Below, piece by piece: positions 6,198 to 11,162 of a DNA stretch of 11,162 nucleotides. The stretch comes from an uncultured Sutterella sp. (GTDB taxonomy: Bacteria; Pseudomonadota; Gammaproteobacteria; Burkholderiales; Burkholderiaceae_F). Position 1 is the stretch's first letter, and every line of letters begins with the position of its first letter. The position numbers were made by a program, and so were the translations under genes. A model generated the notes under the pieces. It saw only the letters and a program-made list of their open reading frames with translations. It was not told the origin of the DNA and searched no databases. The stretch spans positions 1-11,162 of the forward strand of contig CALEAW010000034.1 of NCBI GenBank assembly GCA_937943605.1, given 5' to 3'.

Positions 6198-8006
6198 ATG
6201 ATGGTCGAGTGTGATCCTAAACTCTCGATTCGGTTTAAAAATGGCGAAGAGGCAGTGGATCTGCCTCTGTGGCCAGAGGGATGCGCGCCTTTATTTGACG
6301 AGGTGGCCTTGCCTTGTGTGGATGCCGATGCGACCGTTGAATTTTTGTTGCAGGGCATTGCCGTTCCTCGCTTTTTGGTCAGTGTGGCTATTGGAGACGT
6401 CTCGATTGCTGTGTCATCCTATGATGATCCACATGGCTTACGTCTCGTACCCACTGAGACGGCCTCTCCCTTCGCAGACACCATTGGTCTAGCCAAGCTC
6501 ACAATCACAGTCAATTTTGGACCGAACGAAAGAGATATCTATGAGGCGATGCCCATTAGGGTTCGTCTGCAGCCAGGATTAGCCGCTGAAAATTTGATGG
6601 CTATGTCTGCAACGGTCGATACGCTCGCTGAGGCGATTTTCGGTAACGACCGGATGCAAACAAAGACATTGGACGAGACGCTTGAGGCTCGCTTGAGGGT
6701 CTTATCTGAAGTGGCTGATCTTTATGATCGGTACTATCCGTATTTCAGAGAACAACCGCGACATCGTTTGTCGACGGTGGTCACGCGTCAAAATATCGAT
6801 CGCTTGAGAGAGGTGACGCCCGCGACCCTGCAGTGGATAGCAACGCATCCATATGAATTGCAACAGGTGTCGCAAGGAACAGGTGTCCGTAGCAGAGGTC
6901 GTACTTGGATGCCTCGTCATGTGCCTATGCGTACGATTGTGCAAGATCGCGATATTGTTGAAAATCGTGCGGTCTTGGGCTTTGTGGCGAAATTGGTACA
7001 AGAGACCAAGACCATAGTGGCTTCCTTGAAGACGCTTGAAGACAAAAGCGGTGATGCTGTCAGTCTGGCTAGAGCTTCTCGTATCCTTGCGTCGCAAATC
7101 CAAGCGGTTGAAGGGTTAGGCCAGCGTTTACAACGTCTTGTGACGATTTATCAGGATGCCCTAGGCGTACCTATTGAGGTGCTACAACAAGTGCCAGCCC
7201 CTACGGCGCACTTTTTAGAGACTGCGCAATATCGACGTGTCTATGAATATATGCGTCAGTGGTTTACGCTGCCACCGATTGATGTCGATCGGATTGTGCA
7301 GCGCTTAATGAGTGTCACGAGTCCCAAGCTCTATGAATACTTCTCGTTGGTGACCTTTTTGCGTGGGCTTCATGCCGAAGGTTATGAACTCACGGGGCAT
7401 GGGTTGCAAGTCTATGACTGGGCAGGGGGCTATTACGACGATCATCGCAGTTCGGCAAAACTCAATACTTTTGTCTTTACGAACGGTGAACGACGTGAAA
7501 CGATTCGGCTTTGGTATGAACCCGTGATTGGTGGATTGCCTCATCAGGGTTGTGTGGGACCTAATGGGTTGGGTCTTTTTAGAGCGACAAGTTGGTCGAT
7601 GAGTTCGCGTGAACCAATGGTTCTTGAACCCAGTGAACGTTGTTGGTATTGGCCTGACTTTGTGGTTTCGCTTGAAGTTGATGGTCGCACGGCGTGGGGT
7701 GTTGTCGATAGTAAATATTCGACGATCAATACGGTCATTAGGTATTACGGCGCTTCGCAAGTCTTTAAGTACTTGATGTCGTTACGTCCGATCAAACCAG
7801 AAGACGTCTTTGCTGGGCTTTGGTTATGGTGTGGTAGTGTCACGCCGGATGCGAGCCCAGAAGGGTCTTTCTTTGATGTGGCTGAAGCTGGCGGCGTCAT
7901 GATGACGCCAGACTTAGTATTACGTCGCTTGAATGGTTTGATGCCAAATGACGGTGGGGTCGTAAATGAAATTGTTGAGCGTCTTCGTGCTGTCGTGGCT
8001 CGCTAG
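6198..8006 (+). CDS. McrC-like DUF2357/PD-(D/E)xK nuclease
   Basis: A 602-aa protein that probably supplies nucleic-acid cleavage to the preceding AAA+ motor. The first 130 or so residues look beta-rich and are followed by a helical DUF2357-like region. DRDIVENRAVLGF (250-262) matches the typical ENR signature of that family. The C-terminal third has the PD-(D/E)xK core of the PF04411 type: E380 in KLYEYF, WPDFVV with D487, and GVVDSKYS with D504 and K506. A helix with Q521 and YL follows. All key catalytic residues are present, so the enzyme is expected to be active. Homology is by motif and gene order, and overall similarity to E. coli McrC (348 aa) is low. The start is ATG 6198 (or 6201). 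No clear ribosome binding site lies in the 12-base gap after the upstream stop, which suggests translational coupling. Target (DNA or RNA, modified or not) is unknown. Confidence 0.85.
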   Translation: MMVECDPKLSIRFKNGEEAVDLPLWPEGCAPLFDEVALPCVDADATVEFLLQGIAVPRFLVSVAIGDVSIAVSSYDDPHGLRLVPTETASPFADTIGLAKLTITVNFGPNERDIYEAMPIRVRLQPGLAAENLMAMSATVDTLAEAIFGNDRMQTKTLDETLEARLRVLSEVADLYDRYYPYFREQPRHRLSTVVTRQNIDRLREVTPATLQWIATHPYELQQVSQGTGVRSRGRTWMPRHVPMRTIVQDRDIVENRAVLGFVAKLVQETKTIVASLKTLEDKSGDAVSLARASRILASQIQAVEGLGQRLQRLVTIYQDALGVPIEVLQQVPAPTAHFLETAQYRRVYEYMRQWFTLPPIDVDRIVQRLMSVTSPKLYEYFSLVTFLRGLHAEGYELTGHGLQVYDWAGGYYDDHRSSAKLNTFVFTNGERRETIRLWYEPVIGGLPHQGCVGPNGLGLFRATSWSMSSREPMVLEPSERCWYWPDFVVSLEVDGRTAWGVVDSKYSTINTVIRYYGASQVFKYLMSLRPIKPEDVFAGLWLWCGSVTPDASPEGSFFDVAEAGGVMMTPDLVLRRLNGLMPNDGGVVNEIVERLRAVVAR

Positions 8007-8012
8007 GATGAA

Positions 8013-8017
8013 TGAGG
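8013..8017 (+). promoter_or_regulatory. Ribosome binding site deciding the amidase start
   Basis: TGAGG (8013-8017) stands 6 bases before the ATG at 8024. The earlier in-frame ATG at 8012 would have AGGA (8005-8008) only 3 bases away, too close for normal initiation. The 8024 start (428 aa) is therefore slightly preferred over 8012 (432 aa). Confidence 0.5.
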
Positions 8018-8023
8018 CTAGAG

Positions 8024-9310
8024 ATGCAACGCTTGCAAACACAGAAAGGTGGACATTTGCTCGAAACCATTTATCAAGGCGATGAGGCGCTATCGGTTGA
8101 CGTCATGAAAGCACGGTGCCATCAGTTGGCAAAAGCATTGCGTGCGGTTGAGGTTTGGCGTGAACCGAACGTCAATGCACGTTATCGGCTATTAGCCAAG
8201 GCCAATATCGGCACGAGCGAATTTGCAACAACCGCTGGTTCATTGGCTTTGAGGGCGTTGACGGTGCCCGATGCGTTTTGTATTGAGCGCCTCAAGGACG
8301 CAGGTTGCGATATTTTTGGCAAAACGACGATGTCAGAATTGGCTAATTTCGTGACGACATCGCAACCGAACACTGGCTATTCGCATTTAGGCGGTTTTCC
8401 GGTCAATCCATGGCATGCGGATTGGTTGCCTGGTGGCTCTAGTACTGGGTCAGCGATTGCGGTCGCTGTTGGGCTTTGTGATGCGGCGCTAGGTACCGAA
8501 ACGCGAGGCAGTTTGATGGATCCAGCGTTTGCCAATGGTGTGTGGGCGTATAAACCAACGCGAGGCTTGATTTCTCGATCCGGCATTGTGCCGATTTCTC
8601 GGCACTTTGATACACCAGGCGTCTTGGCACGCGATTTGGAGACCGCGGTTGAAGTGGTGAACCTCATGCGTGGGTTTGATCCTGAAGACTCAGCGACCAG
8701 GGTAAGCGAGCAAATCGATTTGACGCCGACGGTGCCAGATCAACCGTTGCGCGTGGGTCTACTCACGGTTGAGGGACAAGCGGCGACACCAGAAGCTCGT
8801 CAGCTGTTGACGGATTGTGTATCACCTGATGTGACGCTCGTTGAGATTGTTGTGCCTCAGGTGGATTTTGACTATAAGCGGATCACTTCGCTCGATATTC
8901 AGACGGACATGGATCGGTTTTTGAGGCGTTATGCCTCTGGCGAAACACCTCAATCGTTTGATGAACTCATCAATTTTTATCGCTCGCATCCAGAGACGCA
9001 TCCTTTTGGCATGGATCGCTTGGAGGATGCAGTGCGCTTTGCACCGATGGCGCGAGAAGCAGTCGATGATTGGGCGCAATTACAAATCAACGCTGCGAAT
9101 GCGCTGATTCGCAAAACGATGAAAACCCATAAGGTTGATGCACTTTGTGCGCTCAACTTTGTCGACTGGTGGGCAATCGGGGGCGCGCCGAGCATCGCGA
9201 TCCCGATGGGACCCAATGCCGAGGGGCGTCCGACTGGGTTGATGTTGGGTGGTACGCACGGAGCTGACGGGCGTTTGGTGGGTATCGCCAAAGCGATGAT
9301 GCGCGAGTGA
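8024..9310 (+). CDS. Amidase-signature family hydrolase, divergent
   Basis: A 428-aa cytosolic enzyme of the amidase signature family (Ser-cis-Ser-Lys triad), which hydrolyses carboxamide or related C-N bonds. The substrate cannot be told. Counting from ATG 8024, the triad is K59 (in LLAKANIG), cis-Ser S139 (in GGSSTGS) and nucleophile S163 (in ETRGSLMDPA). The S139-S163 spacing of 24 equals that in FAAH. Family landmarks include TTAGSLAL (69-76), GKTTMSEL, KPTRGLISRSGIVPIS (177-192), DTPGVLARD and the C-terminal GAPSIAIPMG. Oddities: the usual GPLHGIP motif just before the lysine is missing (replaced by NVNARYRLL), the N-terminus is short, and an arginine (R161) stands where Gly or Asp normally precedes the nucleophile GS. 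It follows the nuclease gene by 17 bases on the same strand and ends the operon, so it may be an effector or accessory part of the defence module, or unrelated cargo. No signal peptide is seen, which argues against a cell-wall amidase. Confidence 0.88.
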   Translation: MQRLQTQKGGHLLETIYQGDEALSVDVMKARCHQLAKALRAVEVWREPNVNARYRLLAKANIGTSEFATTAGSLALRALTVPDAFCIERLKDAGCDIFGKTTMSELANFVTTSQPNTGYSHLGGFPVNPWHADWLPGGSSTGSAIAVAVGLCDAALGTETRGSLMDPAFANGVWAYKPTRGLISRSGIVPISRHFDTPGVLARDLETAVEVVNLMRGFDPEDSATRVSEQIDLTPTVPDQPLRVGLLTVEGQAATPEARQLLTDCVSPDVTLVEIVVPQVDFDYKRITSLDIQTDMDRFLRRYASGETPQSFDELINFYRSHPETHPFGMDRLEDAVRFAPMAREAVDDWAQLQINAANALIRKTMKTHKVDALCALNFVDWWAIGGAPSIAIPMGPNAEGRPTGLMLGGTHGADGRLVGIAKAMMRE

Positions 9311-9375
9311 CTCAAAGCGTCAGCGACGAAGGGTTAGATAGAAGTTCGTCTTCAACTCGCATTTTGAACACTTAA

Positions 9376-9411
9376 CAAAATGCCCGGCGTCGGTGGACGT
9401 CGGGCATTTGT
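9376..9411. terminator. Terminator between the amidase and flavoprotein genes, usable on both strands
   Basis: A 12-position stem (9378-9389 with 9398-9409, one G-T pair) with an 8-nt loop lies between two convergent genes, 67 bases past the amidase stop and about 40 bases past the flavoprotein stop. Plus-strand RNA would end in ATTTG. Minus-strand RNA would end in CATTTTGTT, a slightly better U tract. It probably serves both transcripts. Confidence 0.75.
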
Positions 9412-9449
9412 GACGATGTCAAGTAGCGATTTACGCTTCAGACACTCGA

Positions 9450-10880
9450 TTACTTCTTGGCAGCCTGATCAGCCTGAACAGCGTAGATGTAGGACTGCTG
9501 ACCAGCGATACGGCCAAAGGTCACGATGTCCGCCTGGGCATTGCCGCCTAAACGGTTAGCACCGTGGACGCCACCAGTGATTTCGCCAGCGGCGAAGAGA
9601 CCCGGGATGACCTGACCCTTAGCATTGTAGACCTGGGTCTTCGGGTCGATCTTGATACCGCCCATCGTGTGGTGGACAGCCGGGGTTACCATGATGGCGT
9701 AGAACGGGCCCTTGTCGAGGTCACGCGGCATGTTGGCACGACCGAAAGCGTCCTTGCCAGCAGCCTTGCCCTGCTTCCAGGCATCAATAGAAGCCTTGAG
9801 CGTAGCGGCATCAACACCCATCTTCTGAGCGATTTCATCCATCGTGGCGCCCGTCAAGCAGAAGGATTGCTTGATGTACTTGTTGGTGGCCTTCAGGGAC
9901 TTCTGCATGTCGGAGTCGAAGAAGAGGTAAGCCACACCGTCCTTCTGCTTCAAGATAGCAGCGGACACGGCGTCACGGGTATTGAGTTCGTTGAAGAAAC
10001 GCTTGCCTTCCTTGTTGATGAGGATGGCGCCGTTACCGCGAACGGCTTCGGTGATCATTTCGCCAACCTTAGGCACAACGGTCGGGTGGGTCTGGATCTG
10101 ATCCATGTCGATCAACTGAGCACCAGCCTTTTCAGCGAGCTTGATGCCGTCGCCCGTGGCGCCCGGATGGTTCGTCGTGGCGAAGCCCTTCAGACGAGAG
10201 ACATACTTGGTGACGAGTTCGTTGTTAGCACCGAAGCCACCAGCGGCGTCAACCACAGCCTTGGCGTGAATCGTGTAGGTACCATCCTTCTTGCTCGTGA
10301 CCTTAAGACCAGCAACCTTGCCGTTCTTCATGATGATTTCGGTCGCGGTCGTGTTGGTGCGAAGGTCGATGTTGCGAGCCTTGGCAGCGGTGTAAAGCGT
10401 ACGGATGACTTCAGGGCCAACCAAAGCACCACCGGTCGGGCGATGCGTACGAGCCTGAGAAGCACCAGCCATCAAGCCAACGTCACGGAGGTCACCGCCC
10501 AAAGCGAGCAACCATTCCACAGAGGGACCTGCACCCTGAACGAGCGTGCGAACGAGGTCAGGGTCGTTGCGCCAGTGGCCACCCTTCATCGTGTCGTAGA
10601 AAGCGATTTCAACGGAGTCTTTCGTGCCCTTGGCAGCTTGAAGCGCCGTGCCAGCAGCGTTAAGGCCACCGGCGGCACGGATCGTGTTGCCACCAACCAT
10701 GGCCATCTTTTCAACGACGACAACCTTGGCACCGAGATTATGAGCCTGAACAGCGGCAGAGAGACCAGCACCACCCGCACCGATAACGGCGACGTCGACG
10801 GTAATATCTTCAGCAGCGTTGGCGGCGCCGACGCAACCCATGGCGGCAGCAACAGCCGAGGCAATCAGAATCTTCTTCAT
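9450..10880 (-). CDS. Periplasmic fumarate-reductase-type flavoprotein (flavocytochrome c family), no heme domain
   Basis: A 476-aa exported FAD enzyme, probably a soluble periplasmic reductase of fumarate or a similar unsaturated acid used as terminal electron acceptor. Residues 1-22 are a Sec signal peptide (KK, hydrophobic AVAAAMGCVGAA, cleavage near ANA). The FAD Rossmann motif VIGAGGAGLSA spans 32-42. Active-site residues of Shewanella fumarate reductase are kept about 100 positions lower: H265 (QTHPT), E278 and R281 (TEAVRGNGA), R302 (NTRD), HH 403-404 (VHHTMGG) and R443 (GANRLGGNA). H265 argues against urocanate reductase, which I recall having tyrosine there. There is no CxxCH, so electrons must come from a separate cytochrome or quinol dehydrogenase not in this window. 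The ATG at 10878-10880 has AGGAG 8 bases upstream. The frame stays open to 10994, but that extension would bury the signal peptide. A plus-strand frame of 443 codons across the gene is a shadow. Confidence 0.93.
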   Translation of the reverse strand: MKKILIASAVAAAMGCVGAANAAEDITVDVAVIGAGGAGLSAAVQAHNLGAKVVVVEKMAMVGGNTIRAAGGLNAAGTALQAAKGTKDSVEIAFYDTMKGGHWRNDPDLVRTLVQGAGPSVEWLLALGGDLRDVGLMAGASQARTHRPTGGALVGPEVIRTLYTAAKARNIDLRTNTTATEIIMKNGKVAGLKVTSKKDGTYTIHAKAVVDAAGGFGANNELVTKYVSRLKGFATTNHPGATGDGIKLAEKAGAQLIDMDQIQTHPTVVPKVGEMITEAVRGNGAILINKEGKRFFNELNTRDAVSAAILKQKDGVAYLFFDSDMQKSLKATNKYIKQSFCLTGATMDEIAQKMGVDAATLKASIDAWKQGKAAGKDAFGRANMPRDLDKGPFYAIMVTPAVHHTMGGIKIDPKTQVYNAKGQVIPGLFAAGEITGGVHGANRLGGNAQADIVTFGRIAGQQSYIYAVQADQAAKK

Positions 10881-10888
10881 GATACTTA

Positions 10889-10893
10889 CTCCT
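10889..10893 (-). promoter_or_regulatory. Ribosome binding site fixing the flavoprotein start
   Basis: AGGAG (10893-10889 on the minus strand) with an 8-base spacer to ATG 10880. Together with the signal peptide beginning MKKILIAS it fixes the start and excludes the upstream in-frame ATGs. Confidence 0.85.
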
Positions 10894-10909
10894 AAGTCAA
10901 AATAATGTA

Positions 10910-10955
10910 TTGCCGCATTTGCGATGCATAGAGACATCATAGATTGGTGCGGCAA
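10910..10955. repeat. Inverted repeat upstream of the flavoprotein gene
   Basis: TTGCCGCA (10910-10917) and TGCGGCAA (10948-10955) are perfect 8-bp inverted copies separated by 30 bp. On the minus strand a TATGAT hexamer (10941-10936), a possible -10 with five of six consensus positions, lies between them, but its matching -35 is weak. The arms may be two half-sites for a regulator, or stem strands in the 5' untranslated region. Confidence 0.45.
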
Positions 10956-11162
10956 ATCGGTGACCCTGGTCTTGGTCGAGGTCATCGCGTACATGTAACT
11001 ATATAGAACTCTGTCCGAGTTAATTCGCTTTGGAAATGTTAAGAAGCCTCTGGGGTTTTATTTGACTCAAAAAAGTGTTGATAAATTGAGAAACATCTGA
11101 CTGTCATCGTGAATTTCTCTCAAACGGGTACACATCTTCTCTAAAAAATTAGTAAATCAGAT
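10956..11162. other. Intergenic region beyond the flavoprotein promoter area
   Basis: No convincing gene is seen here. The DNA is A/T-rich from about 11030 on. On the minus strand CTATATAGT near 11006-10998 looks like a -10 region, but no -35 stands at a standard distance. TTGAGAAA (11086-11093) and TTTCTCTCAA (11114-11123) form an inverted repeat with a 2-base bulge, possibly an operator or part of a divergent promoter for a gene outside the window. Confidence 0.3.

Noticed and set aside
7893..7909. Near-perfect palindrome GGCGTCATGATGACGCC in the nuclease gene
   Set aside because: It lies inside coding sequence with no matching copy at a promoter, and is explained by the codons for GVMMTP.
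9564..10895. Plus-strand open frame of 443 codons
   Set aside because: It is antisense to the clearly recognised flavoprotein gene. Its translation has no coherent domain and only reflects the codon bias of the real gene.
10881..10994. N-terminal extension of the flavoprotein to an ATG at 10994
   Set aside because: It would put 38 residues before a well-formed Sec signal peptide. The ATG at 10880 has an excellent AGGAG site.
1..11162. CRISPR array, tRNA/rRNA genes, transposase, integrase or attachment-site repeats
   Set aside because: None was seen on reading both strands. No flanking direct repeats around the 2.6-9.3 kb cassette were noticed, so insertion of the cassette is inferred from layout only.

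Overview
The window reads as chromosomal DNA of a proteobacterium. The best clue is a periplasmic, heme-less fumarate-reductase-type flavoprotein with a Sec signal peptide, of a kind that gut Sutterellaceae (Burkholderiales) carry in many copies. The LysP-like permease is close to enterobacterial LysP, and lysine riboswitches are best known from Firmicutes and Gammaproteobacteria, so a gammaproteobacterial host (for example Succinivibrionaceae) is not excluded. The host assignment is inference.

Layout. Positions 1-2400, minus strand: a small unrecognised gene (52-297), then lysP (508-1971) with a strong intrinsic terminator (435-468). The lysP leader is about 400 nt and contains a convincing lysine riboswitch (L box, about 2163-2351). 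It is preceded by a 34-nt inverted repeat (2356-2389) that would form the 5' end of the transcript. Positions 2400-2666 form a divergent intergenic region with promoter candidates on both strands.

Positions 2667-9310, plus strand: a tight three-gene cassette, probably one operon. (1) A 1172-aa McrB-family AAA+ NTPase with a long N-terminal extension, an acidic linker, a possible OB-like domain and a coiled coil before the motor domain. (2) A 602-aa McrC-like protein of the DUF2357/PD-(D/E)xK nuclease type. (3) A divergent amidase-signature hydrolase. The first two resemble coiled-coil McrBC relatives of the type IV restriction group (the CoCoNuT class) and are probably an anti-phage or anti-nucleic-acid defence module. 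The amidase as third gene is the unusual part. A terminator that can serve both strands (9376-9411) closes the cassette.

Positions 9450-10880, minus strand: the secreted flavoprotein, which keeps the fumarate reductase catalytic residues but has no heme domain. Its upstream region (10881-11162) holds a good ribosome binding site and a long inverted repeat.

How the parts relate: lysP and the flavoprotein look like resident metabolic genes transcribed on the minus strand. The oppositely oriented McrB/McrC/amidase cassette between them has the layout of an inserted accessory module. No integrase, transposase, tRNA, rRNA, attachment-site repeat or CRISPR array was seen.
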